A stretch of DNA of 64,000 nt from Hemerocallis citrina (lineage: Eukaryota > Streptophyta > Magnoliopsida > Asparagales > Asphodelaceae). The notes beneath the pieces are model-generated. The model was not told the DNA's origin. It did not search any database and was given only the letters and a program-made list of their open reading frames with translations. Where the stretch lies: the NCBI GenBank assembly GCA_017893485.1, contig CM030365.1, positions 29,596,289-29,660,288 of the forward strand. Reading direction: 5' to 3'. A program made the position numbers and the translations under genes. Position 1 is the stretch's first letter. The number at the start of each line of letters is the position of its first letter. This document shows positions 23,202 through 33,540 of the stretch, piece after piece.

Positions 23202-23748
23202 CAAAATTTTAGGATGAATGAAGGGCTAAGATGTGATGAAATGGTTAGAGATCAATGGTCTAGATAAACTAGGGAGTTATGAAAACTACCCATGATGAAC
23301 AACCACCTCTCCACCACTTCCATCACTCCCACTCCTCCATCAACAATCCGGCCTATGGGGGAAAAGTGTGCAATGCACACCTTGGTGCTTGCACGTGCCA
23401 CCTAGTGTCCTCATTTACAAATTTGTTCAAGTGAAAAATTTAATTGTCCATGAAATGAGTCTACACTACAAGTTAGACCATTTCATAAGAGAATTAAAGT
23501 AAATGGGCTCACTAATGGGCCAAACTAACCATGGGCTCAAAATAATTAAATAATTAAAAAATTTAGTGGGCTTAAAAAAGACAATTAGGCCTAGATTGAA
23601 ATTAGTCTTTTAAAGAGAATAATTTTAGGAAAATAAAGAGAACAATTACGATATAAAAAATATTTCACGAGAAATTATACAAATAAAATCGTACATGCAC
23701 AACACGTAAAAATCACAAAATCTCATAAATCAATTCTAGGGTGTTGCA

Positions 23749-23753
23749 AGCAT
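23749..23753. repeat. Right TSD of solo LTR A (AGCAT)
   Basis: Matches 2265-2269. Confidence 0.85.
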
Positions 23754-25348
23754 AACTTTTATGCATATTTACAACAGGTGAAACTCTTTGATTACTTGGA
23801 ATTTGGATATGAAACTTTTTGCATGTTGTACATGATGATGTCTAGTTTCTGTAGTACAAATTTGATGATTATTTGATGAGTATGTGATTTATGATGAATA
23901 TTTTAGCATGTACTATACAGAACACAGTCAGTTGTGACATTCTGATAAGATGGTACTTTGTGACTCTATAAGTGCAGAATTTGCGGGAGTGTTCTACTAG
24001 GAATTTGTATTAGACATCTAGAGCTTTCCAAGAAGCCCTATTTGAAGTAATTCATGTGATTAAATTATTATATATGATTTTTGCAAGACTAGACAGAAAC
24101 AAGATTCTGAGCTGAAGGCTCTGTTTGAGTAAAGCCTTATGTGTGGTTCTGTGTACCTGAGAGTAATGATTGTTTTATGGTAATCAAATTACATAATTTG
24201 GATTTGTGATCAACTACGAAGTTGTAGAGAACATTCACACCTTTCAACAAAATCCTGATTTGTATCATTCTGATGAGCAGGTAGAGTTTTATGCTATCAG
24301 TAGGGTGCAGCCAGTGTACAGGAAGTACACAGGATGAGGCTTGAGAGGCTATTTTGAGGATTTAGATGACTAAATTTGAGGTGATGATCAACTAAAAAGT
24401 TGTAGCCTAGCTTTTTACCTTTCCAGATTGGTCTTGAACACCCAAATCTGAGTAGTATGGTGGGAGTTATGATCTTTTTAAGTTTCAGACAGAAACACAG
24501 TAGTTGTTTAGTCATGGTTTTGACTAAGTATTGGTAGAATCTTTCCCCTCTTTGTACCTAAGAGTTGATAACTCGCTGTTTGGGGATGAATGGTGTCGAT
24601 TTGCTGGTCTTGTTGGTGTTGACTCCTGTTGAGGATGTTGTGACTCGAGTAGTCACTTGGGTAGGGTGATACCATACATCTATCAACCCTAGATGTGAAC
24701 TTTCTCCGAGGCATTGGACGTCCAAGTTGGTGCCATCGAGTGTATTCATGTCGGTTAAGGATGAACGCGGGACGTGGTGAGGAACGATTCAAAGCTAGGG
24801 GAAGTGGCGAGTAGGATTTGCGTCGCCGGGGTCAGTGGTGGATGGGCAGAGTTTTGGAAGAAATCTTTTACCTGAATGGCTAGAGTGAGCCTTGGATTAT
24901 AGTGATGTATTAGGGGTCTATAAAATTGTATTAGTACTAGCAGACCATAGTCGGGTGTTGTACTTTTTCTCTTGTAGGGATACGGACTTGGTTCTCAGGT
25001 GCTGAGTTCCCGGGTCTCGTATCTTGATCTATTAATTCCCAAAGAGCTAGGGTAAGGAACGGGAGAGTAGCTCCTGTCAGATAGGGGGATTTGACCCTCG
25101 AGGCCGTCTTGTTCCTATGCGCGTGGGTTTTGTTCTGTATGAGAATCGTTGACGTCATTGGATACATGGTTTTGTTTCGGAAGGTTTTCACGGCATTTTG
25201 AGCGAGGTCCGTGCGTCGGTGCTAAGTGAAAAACGCGAACACCACTTTTAGGGACTACAGTATGGGACTACACCGAATGACTGCAACCTCCTCAGACACG
25301 GAAAATCTATTGGGAACAGGTTGAGTACGAGAATAGGATGCATGGCAA

Positions 25349-25415
25349 GGGTTCGAATCCCTGAAATATAGAGAAAGATGGCTAGATTTAGGGACATATG
25401 TAGTATGGGATGCAT
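25349..25415 (+). other. Shared LTR module, C 5' LTR
   Basis: GGGTTCGAATCCC (25349-25361) is a perfect palindromic T-arm / B-box-like string. About 33 bp later comes TATGTAGTATGGGATGCAT (ending at 25415), then TTCCGAAGTCTTGCTTGCATTAG. The copy in the 3' LTR is at 49729-49795 with GGGTTTGAATCTC. Confidence 0.75.
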
Positions 25416-25589
25416 GCATTTCCGAAGTCTTGCTTGCATTAGAAGTAGGCATGTGATTGATGCATCTAGTTGTAGGATCATGGCATACAACAACACTATA
25501 ACCCGAATCTATTAACCCTTAGTTGTTCTCTTTTGCATAAATTATGGTTGTGATTGTTAGTTTGGAGATCGCTGTTATTATCAGCATTG

Positions 25590-25609
25590 CGTCAGTCGAA
25601 GTACTGACG
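25590..25609 (+). other. Stem-loop in C 5' LTR
   Basis: Stem CGTCAGT / ACTGACG with loop CGAAGT, about 265 bp before the LTR 3' end, followed by TTCCCCAC. Other LTRs here have the same stem with different loop or closing bases, which suggests the pairing matters. Confidence 0.55.
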
Positions 25610-25880
25610 TTCCCCACATTGTAGGTATTCAGAACCGATTCACAGGCACAACAGAGCTTGAGTTGGTCCACGCATCAAAGGGACATATTCAAGTGTTATT
25701 GTATTATTTGTAAATCTTGTAATTTTATTTGGATATTGTAATACTTGTAAATGTAACATTTATATGGAATAAAACTTTTAATTTTCTGTACTTTTTTGTG
25801 ATTGTGGCTATTTTGATGTTCGACTCCTGGAGTAGGGTCTCAGATTTCCAGTATGGGGATCTGGGGCACTACAGAAAAAT

Positions 25881-25892
25881 TGGTATCAGAGC
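25881..25892 (+). other. PBS of element C, tRNA-iMet type
   Basis: TGGTATCAGAGC seven bases after the 5' LTR end (spacer GAAAAAT). It sets the plus orientation. Confidence 0.93.
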
Positions 25893-26056
25893 AGACTTCA
25901 AATATTAGTCCAACACAGTAGGAAAATTAGACTTGGATGTGTTGCGAGAGTTTGGTTTAGAAAGATAGCTAATGATTATAACTCATAATGTTGCTTTTAC
26001 AACTTATGCTTTATAATTTTTCTGTATCTGGACTATTCCCAAATTTTCTCTTGCAG

Positions 26057-26469
26057 ATGCCGGGCATGGATAATGGGCACTCGAACGATTGGACCGAGGG
26101 AAATGGTCATGCACCCCACTCCCACCTCCACCGCCACAGCCCACGACCGTAGTGCAGGCCATCTCTATGTTATTCCAGGAGCTAGTTACCTATAAATGGA
26201 GCCACGGGCAGCTAGAGGATCTCTTTGAGAATCTTGCGCAGGCCTTGATAGCTGCCAAGAGAAGGGTGGCCAAGCTGGAAAGTGCCAAGCGAAAGTGGAA
26301 GACGAGGGTGATACTCTTGAAGCACCAGTATGAGGAGAGGTTGGGACATTTGCAGATCCGATATCTAGCATTGAGGTCATAGGTTTGCGATATGCAGGAT
26401 CTGCTGGACAGGATGAACGCCGGGGACAGCTCTGAGGCTGGCGACTCGCCAGGGAAGGGAGAGCAGTGT
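26057..26469 (+). pseudogene. Element C leader frame upstream of gag (coiled-coil-like)
   Basis: This reading frame lies between PBS and gag. It starts with MPGMDNGHSND, changes frame near 26095, and then reads through a proline run (PPPPPPQP), FQELVTYKWSHGQLEDLFENLAQAL, RRVAKLESAKRKWKTRV and HQYEERLGHLQIRYLALRS. A stop at about 26380 precedes MQDLLDRMNAG. The middle is rich in K, R, E, L and Q with helical, coiled-coil-like spacing. Element G has a clear homologue at 59988-60404 and D has an analogous frame at 33264. It is not gag, AP, RT or INT. Function unknown; an RNA- or particle-associated accessory protein is only a guess. Confidence 0.65.
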
Positions 26470-26719
26470 TCTCTCTTAGTGTTGTGGGATCTTTTTGATG
26501 TGTATAGATGACAATCTTTTTGAATAGCTAGGCTGACTTGCTATTTTTTTGATGGGTGTGGTATGAACCCATTGGATGATGACATGATTATATTGATGGT
26601 AATATCATTGTAAACCCTTTTTGAATGAATGAAACTAGTATGTTTTCTGACCAATGCTAGTGTGTGTTATGGGTATTGCCTTACTATTACTATTTGATGA
26701 TGTCAGTATTAGCTTTCAG

Positions 26720-27607
26720 ATGGCAGGAAGGACCAGAAGATACCAGAGTGACCAGACTGAAGTCGAACGTAGTGGAGCCAACGGTACTGGCCTTGATATG
26801 AGGGAAGAATTTACTCGGGTATATTATATGATTGGCGCATTTGTGGTGGCTAGCTGGCACCAAGCACCGCCACAAGGAGCACCAGGAGTTGCTGTAATGC
26901 AGATTCGGGGAAGATGGTGGAATCATTCAAGAGGTTGAAACTGCCAGTCTTCGAAGGACAGGCTAACCCCACAGCTGCTGACGACTGGATACATCAGGTG
27001 GAGACGGTATTTGAAGTGCTGGTGACTCTAGAGGACAAGGTTCATCTAGCCACAATCTTGCTGAAGGAGGATGTTGGAGTTTGGTGGCAGTCCGTGAAGT
27101 ATGGCCTTAGAGGAGGTCAGATCACTTGGGAAGATTTCCTTAAGGAATTCCAACAGCCTTATTTTCCTACGGATGTGCAAGAAGAAGGCGATGGAGTTCC
27201 ACAATTTGAAGCAGTGAAATATGTCTGTCAGGGAGTACGAGACGATGTTTTCTTAGCTGTCATGGTATGCACCAGAGATGGTCTAGGAGGAAGCGAAGAA
27301 GGCCTAGAGCTTTGAACAAGGGCTTAGGCCGAGACGGAGGTCGAAGATGGTTTCGTTGGGCATTTGCCGTTTTGACAAGCTGGTGAGGCGAGCTGCGGTG
27401 ACAGAGACAGACATGAATCAGAGTCAAGGAAGAACGGAATTTTTGGAACAAGGGAAGAGATCCACCCCAGCATCCAAATTCAAGAAGCAGGGCAAGAGTC
27501 AGAAATTTCAAAAAACTAGTGCCAAGACAGGAGAATACAAGCCCGGAAGCTGCTTCCACTGTGGCGAGCAGGGACACTTCAAGGATCAATGCCCCATGAG
27601 GAACTCC
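26720..27607 (+). pseudogene. Element C gag (first three segments)
   Basis: The likely start is the ATG at 26720 (MAGRTRRYQSD). The N-terminal part has EEFTRVYYMIGAF and APPQGAPG. After a frameshift near 26910 it continues with PTAADDWIHQVETVFEV, LATILLKEDVGVWWQ, ITWEDFLKEF and FPTDVQEE, the retrotransposon gag core. A further frame change near 27340 leads to GICRFDKLVRRAA and one zinc knuckle, CFHCGEQGHFKDQC. Element D is inserted a few residues later; the second knuckle is at 43150. It would form the particle and bind RNA. Confidence 0.87.
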
Positions 27608-27615
27608 TAGAGATG

Positions 27616-27620
27616 TTTCT
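27616..27620. repeat. Left TSD of element D (TTTCT)
   Basis: TTTCT before TGTAATATCC; repeated at 43140-43144 after GGCGTTACA. Confidence 0.88.
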
Positions 27621-27936
27621 TGTAATATCCTGCAAAATAGCACATGGCTATTTTGCATCGTAATCTGTGTGCAATTGAGAATTGCACGCAATTATGTATT
27701 TTCTGATAACAATTGTTTTTAATTGAAAAATATCAGATATATTGTCTACTTTATTTTATAATTTTGAAGGGTTATTACGAGGTATTTTTAATGTATTTTG
27801 TATTGATTAGTATTATTAAAGTAGAGATTTGGGGCTTATTTGAAATATATTTGAGACTAGGGGGCTTATATGAAATATTTCTTTACATTAATTATCTATC
27901 TATTTATTTATTAATTTATTTCCTTATTTACAAAAC

Positions 27937-28140
27937 CCTCCACCTTTTCCTTCTTCCTTCTCCTTCTTTTCCTTCTCCCGTTTCTTTCCCAGTTGAAAGA
28001 AACCCCCCCGACCCCCACCCCCCTCCTTCTCCTTCCTTCTCCTTCTTCTTTCTCCCGTTCCCTTCCCAGCCGAAAGGAAAGAAACCCCCTCTTCTCCTTC
28101 CTTCTCCTTCTTTCTTTCTTCCCGTCCTGTTTCTTTCCCC
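27937..28140 (+). promoter_or_regulatory. Polypyrimidine leader, LTR D 5'
   Basis: About 200 bp of almost pure C and T on the plus strand (CCTTCTCCTT-type repeats broken by CAGCCGAAAG boxes), preceded by TTATTTACAAAACCC. Such pyrimidine tracts often lie just downstream of LTR transcription starts in plants. The 3' copy is at 35277-35462. Long frames on both strands here come from low complexity. Confidence 0.55.
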
Positions 28141-29159
28141 ACCCAAAAATAACCCAAACCGAAACCGATTCGGCGAATCTTCCCCACCCCAAATCCACAT
28201 CTTTTCTCCGTGGATTTCAAATTAAATCGATGGTTAGACTAATTGAAGGGTTCTCAACATCGTGGTAGCCTCGGATTTTCGAAAGGATTTCGGAAAGGTA
28301 AACCCTAAATTATTTTATTGTATAAAATTAAGTGCGGTTAATTTCTTTTGAGTAGGAGTATTATGGTAGGAAGATTAGGAGATGTTGAAAATGGTAGAGG
28401 CGAGAAATTAGCAAGTTGTTAGAGAATTTGTAAGTTGTTAATAAATTAAGGTATTGGGTTTGTAAAAGAGAACTATATGTGTATGAATTATTTCTCGTAT
28501 AGTAGTGAAAAGTATAAATGCTTGTAATTATTGGGGATAAAAATTTAGGAGTGGTTCTAGTAATTATTGGGGATAAAAATTCCATAGGCATTAGATTATT
28601 ACGTGCATCGCACATGTGTATCCCAGGCGTTCAATAAATGCTTGTGTGATATTTGGAATAATGTTATTAACTTTTGAGATTGGTTTGAATGATTTGAGTT
28701 TTAATTTCTTTGAAATTTGATGATAGGATATATTAGCGATTTTGGATGCGGGGTGGCATGGTGGCGCTTCGAATCATCGCGCGAAATATGTGAGTATGAA
28801 TTTATTTACGTATTTTTGTGTTTTAAGAAAAATTTTATAATGACCTGAATGGTTGGTATAAATTATGGATGAGGCGTATTGGGATAATATGGATAATGGA
28901 TTAGTTATGTATATGGGGATGAGTTACACTTATATAATAATATCGAAATATGTGAGTATGATCTCTTTTGTTTTAAGTACGTGGTGTGTTGTTGGGTTGT
29001 TGTTTCTCTTCTATGTATGTTGTCCTAAAACAACTTGGACAAGTCCTAAGCTTACGAATGATGCCATGGATAAAATAAAGGATCACCTAAGAAAGTAAAT
29101 GGTAGAACTTTAATAAGAACATAAAGATCGAATCTTGGATTGTTGTAGCATTGAGGCTC

Positions 29160-29560
29160 GTGCTATATACCATGCTTAGGTAGTAGTAAGAACCTATTCA
29201 TTCCTATGTGACATCCTATTAACCTATCATGATTAAGTTTGATGAACCCATTTATGCTTGTGAACCCATGAAACAACATCATGCTTGAATTGTAGTCAAT
29301 GTTCCTATCCATGCTTAAGGTTGTAATAGACATCCATGCTTAGAGTGTAGTAGTTACTCATGCTTGAATGGTAGTAAATGCTCATGTTTAAGTTGTAGTA
29401 AATATCCAGGCTAAAGTGAGTAGGTATTCATGTTAAGTTGTAGTAACATACATGCTTAAGATTGTTGTGAGTACATGCTTAAGTTGTATTCATGCTTAAG
29501 AGTGTTGTAGGTTGATGTTTAAGTTATATACCATGCTTAAAGCTATTGTAGATTCGTGCT
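29160..29560 (+). repeat. CATGCTTAAG(T)TGTAGTA repeats, LTR D 5'
   Basis: Many imperfect units of about 25-32 bp contain CATGCTTAAGTTGTAGTA or close variants. The same block is at about 37770-38180 in the 3' LTR. Its reverse complement (TACAACTCAAGCATG) is the basis of the large array in F. Confidence 0.75.
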
Positions 29561-30186
29561 TAAGTAATAGAAAAGAATCATGTTGTTGTAGTTGTGGTGT
29601 TAACTATCGCGTTTTAGTCGTAGTGTTAGTAAGGAACTATCGCGTCATTGTTGTAGTATGTAGTAGAGAACTATCATGTTATGGTGGTAGCATTAGTGAA
29701 GAACCATCGTGTTATAGTTGCACTAATCGAGTTGCATGGTAGTTCTAGATTCAAAGGAACCACACTTGAATTGTATTATGATTGTAGTGGAAGATTAAAA
29801 AGAACCCATGAGCCCATGCTTTTAGTCCTAGATAATTCTAGCTCAAACTTGAAGAAAGAACCCAAGAATCTAGTACATGTAGTTCTTGTTCAACTTGGGG
29901 AGGGAAACCACGGATTCTAGTTGTATGAGACCCTAAGTAAAGTTGGACCATATCGCATGAACATTACTCATCTTCATGGGTAATATGGGTTGGGAAGGTC
30001 ACTAATAATCGTTAGCTTGATAGAAGTTTGATGTCACTTCTTAGGCTTCTCATTGGTAGAATACCTATTTTGGACTGTTAGTAGATTCTTCTGTTGCTTC
30101 TAATTATAGAAGATCAAGTTTGCTAGTAAGCACGTTTGATTGCTTCTAGGTTGATTACCTGTATGGTTATTTTTATGTGTGGTTTT

Positions 30187-30612
30187 GCTCATACGGGCTC
30201 GACTGGGCCGTATATAGATGTTGGTCTTATACGTAGCTTATTTGGCTCGTATGTATGTTGTTGTCTCATACAAGGCTCGACTGGCCCGTATGTAGCTGTT
30301 GGTCTCATACGTGGCTTATTTGGCTCGTATGTATGTTGTTGTCTCATACGCGGCTCGACTGGCCCGTATGTAGCTGTTGGTCTCATACGTGGCTTATTTG
30401 GCTCGTATGTATGTTGTCTCATATGCGGCTCGATTGGTCCGAATGTAGCTACTGGTCTCATACGGGGCTTATTTGGCTCGTATGTATGTTGTTGTCTCAT
30501 ACGTGGCTCGACAGGCCCGTATGTAGCTGTTGGTCCCATATGTAGCTGTTTAGCTGGTATGTGTTTTTGGTTACTCGTATGTAGCTTCTTAGCTAATACG
30601 CAGTTTGTTGTG
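30187..30612 (+). repeat. 39-bp alternating dimer minisatellite, LTR D 5'
   Basis: About eleven units of 39 bp alternate in type. One reads GTCTCATACG.GGCTCGACTGGCCC... and the next GTCTCATACGTGGCTTATTTGGCTC..., giving a 78-bp higher-order repeat. One unit is 3 bp short and the last two are degenerate. Because 39 is a multiple of three, frames stay open on both strands (161 and 142 codons); these are not credible genes. The 3' LTR lost this block where F lies. Confidence 0.88.
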
Positions 30613-31502
30613 CTCATCTAGGGTGATATCATTGTCCTAGGGCTATCGACCATTAAGACGTGTGTTTACCTTACTCCTAAGGGACTGTGGACGAGTTACT
30701 TCACGTGTGCCGTCAGATCTTAACCGTTAGTTGATCGCGGATCGGAGTGTGACGAAATCTAAGTTCAGGGTAGTAGCATGCTAATACGTTCGTATTGTCG
30801 GGGTCTTGGATCGATAGGCCATGAACCAGATCTTGAGGGATTCTGGTAAATCTAGGTTGAGCAGCCTAGTAGAGTCATCTTGCAAAGTCTAATTTAAGAC
30901 CTAGCATGTTGTGTTTATAATATTGTCATCCCTAGGATTGTTCAGGGTAAGTGACATCGTTAGGGTAGTAACTTATAGCTATTTACTACTTAACCATTAC
31001 TTATTGTCATTTTCGCCGAAGGGAAGGAGTTGGTGTTAAGGGTGATTCCTTATGATCGGACCTGTCCTATAGGCCGATACTAGGTGGTGTTATTGGGTTG
31101 TACCTTCCCGTCAAAGGGATACGTACGGTGTCTTCTCACGAGTTGGGAGCACGGGTTGCATATCTCGTCTGTTAATTTCTGAAATACCATGATAAGAACA
31201 GTCTGTCGGAACTAGTGGATGAACCCCAGAAATTCCATCAAGTTCTATGCCAGGGAGAGCGAACAGGCTATAGATCGCAGTCTATGAGTTATGGGTGACA
31301 CAGGGTAGGCTTCGTGCTATCCTGCGCTCAGGAGATCCTGTGTTCGTCTAGGTTTTTGAGTGAGGTCCGGTGCGCAGGGTAGTAGTGGCAAACATAGACA
31401 CCATGAGCGTACTGCATTGGTGGAACTTGACCATGTCTGCAACCTCATCAGTCATGTTGTATTGTCGGGAACAGGTTGTGTACAAAATAGAATTCATAAC
31501 GT

Positions 31503-31565
31503 GGGTTCAAATTCCTATATATGGAGAAACGGCTTGAGATGGGGCGTATGTAGTATGGGATGCAT
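31503..31565 (+). other. Shared LTR module, LTR D 5'
   Basis: GGGTTCAAATTCC (31503-31515), about 29 bp, then CGTATGTAGTATGGGATGCAT (31545-31565), then TTTTCCGGTGACTTGCTTGCATTGG. It is upstream of the LTR 3' end by about 1.45 kb, further than in other families. Confidence 0.72.
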
Positions 31566-32208
31566 ACTTTTCCGGTGACTTGCTTGCATTGGAATAAGTG
31601 CATCTTTGCATTGGTAATCTTGCATTAGAGTTTAAGTCATAACATACACTGGAACATCAATTATATATACACGTTTCTTTCCATTCAAGATGAATTGCGA
31701 GTGTGATAGTTGAAGTGTATAATGAGTGTGAAAGTGATGTATTGCGGGACATGAAGATATATGTTGTAAGCAATGAATGAATGCGATATTGTGTGATACG
31801 AGATTGAGAAAGAATATAAGTCGTGAGTCTGTAAATGCAAATGAATGGTAAATGAGGTGCAGTTTATGTGGAAGTAGAGTTATTGTGAATGTAAAGCCTT
31901 ATGGGAAAGTAAAGTTATAGGAATATTTGTATAAGGCATAAAGTGATGGGCGTTAAGCATTTGTGAGTTAAGCGACTAATTTGTCAATGAGTTTCCAAAC
32001 TAAAAATAAGTATATTATGAGCGAGTGTGGGTATACATACAGGTATGACTCAGAGAGTATTTGATGTGAAATTCCATTTAGGATGTTTACATGTTCAGAT
32101 TTCAGGTAAAAATTGATTATCTTGGTATTTGTAAGTTCGTTCTGTTTTTACTTATAAAGTTTAATTTATTTGCATAATTAGTAAATTATACTCATACCAG
32201 AAATGGCT

Positions 32209-32230
32209 AACCCCTTAGTGTTTGGGGGTT
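32209..32230 (+). other. CCCC/GGGG hairpin, LTR D 5'
   Basis: AACCCC, an 11-base TTAGTG-type loop, then GGGGTT. The context ATGGCTAACCCCTT...TTTGGGGGTTAGGGA is shared with LTR B. The 3' LTR copy (about 42337-42357) has lost part of the G run. Confidence 0.45.
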
Positions 32231-33015
32231 AGGGAGTCCCTGGACTACCCTAGGTCCCCTACTGTTACAGGTTCTCAGCAGTGCAGAGGTGAGGTGTAGA
32301 CTCATGGTTCTGTGGAGTGGAGCTTCATTTTACAATTCGTTGTTTAAGGTTTAATTATGTGAATAGTGAAATTTATGATTTAAATTGTATTTTTGATGTA
32401 TAAGTATATGGATGATGATGATGAGTATAGTGTACAGTGGCATGATATGTTTTTGACCCGTACCCATCTCGTTGTGGAGTACCGGGCCCCGTGGTATGTT
32501 TTTATAAGTTATTTTCTAAAAACTTTACTACGTTTTCAAAGAATTTATGGTTTCTAATTGATAATTGATATCCTGTTATGAGTTTGTCCCCCAGAGCATG
32601 ATATTTATATTGCCTGTGTGATTCTGCTCATTTTGGCCTGGGGAGCCCATGATATTATTGCCTGTGATGTGAGCTACGAAATTTAGAGCAGAATTCCGTA
32701 AGCTTTTTGTGTTTCATTGCAGAAATTTCATGGAAAACTCTGCCGAAATTTTCTTGGAAATATAACTATCTTAGTTTATGTTTAAAGTGATATATAAATT
32801 GAAATAATTGATTTTGGAGTCAAAAAGAAAAAAAAGGGGGCATGGATTACAGTTTGATATGACAAATTGATATTTGTAATTATTGTGTAATAACTCTGAT
32901 GGTAATAAAAGTGTTTAAAATTCTGTGCTATTTACTGTGTTGAGATGCATTTGAAGGCAAAGATTCTGGCATGTGTCACGGTTTTCCAGTTATCAGACAA
33001 CGGGGCGTTACAGAG

Positions 33016-33026
33016 TGGTATCAGAG
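33016..33026 (+). other. PBS of element D, tRNA-iMet type
   Basis: TGGTATCAGAG three bases after the LTR. The twelfth base is A, not C, so it matches 11 of 12 bases of the usual site. Confidence 0.88.
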
Positions 33027-33263
33027 ATGACTTTAATTTACAGTCCAACACAGCAGGAAAATTAAACTTGGATGCCTTTTAGGAGTCCGGTTTTAGCTAC
33101 TTGTAGATAGTTATAATTCATATTGTTGGTTCTTTCAACTTAAGTTTTATAATTCTTCTTCTGGACTAATTCCAGTATATGTATTACCATCCTTCAAACA
33201 CATGATGGTATTCGAGGATATCCTTACCGAGGATGTGCTGGTAAAGAGAGTGAACTGATATCG

Positions 33264-33540
33264 ATGGACGATCCGATAATCTTGAGCGAGGAGCCGAAGG
33301 AGACTTCACCACTGCAAGGACTAAGTGTGGATCAACGCACAGCGGCGACAGCCATCATACATCGGGAAATGAGGAAGCTGAGGAAGTACGTGATCAGGAA
33401 AGGTCGTCGAGCTAAGCAACTGAGAAAGGCTTGCAGAGCTACATTAGCAGGCCTAGCAAAGGAGCAGGAACACCTTGATTCCAGATTGGCACGACTACAA
33501 CATGAAAGGGGAGCAAATCCAGGAGACCACCAAGGTTGTA
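33264..33540 (+). pseudogene. Element D leader frame (basic, coiled-coil-like)
   Basis: The frame starts MDDPIILSEEPKETSPLQG and becomes basic and helical: REMRKLRKYVIRKGRRAKQLRKA, then LAGLAKEQEHLDSRLARLQHE. It occupies the same place between PBS and gag as the leader frames of C and G, and shares the closing pattern of charged residues followed by a leucine-rich heptad-like stretch. Sequence identity to those is low by eye, so homology is not proven. It runs directly into the zinc-knuckle region by a frame change near 33530, so most of gag is deleted. Confidence 0.55.

Larger units (their letters stand above)
2270..23748 (-). mobile_element. Solo LTR of family A, split by the B array
   Basis: The two pieces, 2270-2556 and 20867-23748 (about 3.17 kb together), form one LTR with TG...CA ends and a clean AGCAT duplication. 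No PBS, gag or pol of family A lies inside, so it is a solo LTR, as expected after LTR-LTR recombination. The uninterrupted relative is at 52430-55463. The minus-strand orientation follows from that relative, whose purine tract and pol read minus, and from the TATA box at 23194-23201. Confidence 0.85.
20867..23748 (-). repeat. Solo LTR A, second part
   Basis: It continues from 2556 after the B insertion and aligns by eye with 52705-55463 (ACGGCTATTCTC / ACGGCCATCCTC, AGTATAACGATTCTCAA, GTCGTGTTGTG, then the AT-rich tail). It ends GGGTGTTGCA. No protein of its own is visible; the short frames in it lie in LTR sequence. Confidence 0.85.
23754..25873 (+). repeat. Element C 5' LTR, second part
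   Basis: It aligns by eye with about 48150-50265 (AACTTTTATGCATATTT..., GGTCTTGTTGGTGTTGACTC, ...GGGGCACTACA). It ends seven bases before the PBS. It carries the shared LTR module and a stem-loop near its 3' end. Confidence 0.9.
27621..33012 (+). repeat. Element D 5' LTR (5392 bp)
   Basis: It begins TGTAATATCCTGC and ends GGGGCGTTACA. Segments align by eye with 34964-35590, 36854-38408 and 41812-43139 of the 3' LTR. From the start it holds a pyrimidine-rich leader, a region of CATGCTTAAG-type repeats, a 39-bp dimeric minisatellite, the shared LTR module and a CCCC/GGGG hairpin. No gene of its own is credible. Confidence 0.9.

Noticed and set aside
25349..25361. Pol III tRNA gene or SINE based on the GGTTCGAATCC box
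   Set aside because: No convincing A box 30-60 bp upstream, no tRNA fold and no T-run terminator. Treated as an LTR module.
25248..25496. 82-codon minus frame in LTR C
   Set aside because: It lies wholly in LTR sequence over the shared module. The 3' LTR copy has a different frame with no conservation as protein.
27911..28225. Several serine/proline-rich and glycine/arginine/glutamate-rich frames on both strands, also at 35194-35595
   Set aside because: They translate the polypyrimidine tract of LTR D. Low complexity keeps frames open on both strands.
30136..30621. 161-codon plus frame and 142-codon minus frame over the same DNA
   Set aside because: Both come from the 39-bp repeat, whose length is a multiple of three. 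Not a gene pair.
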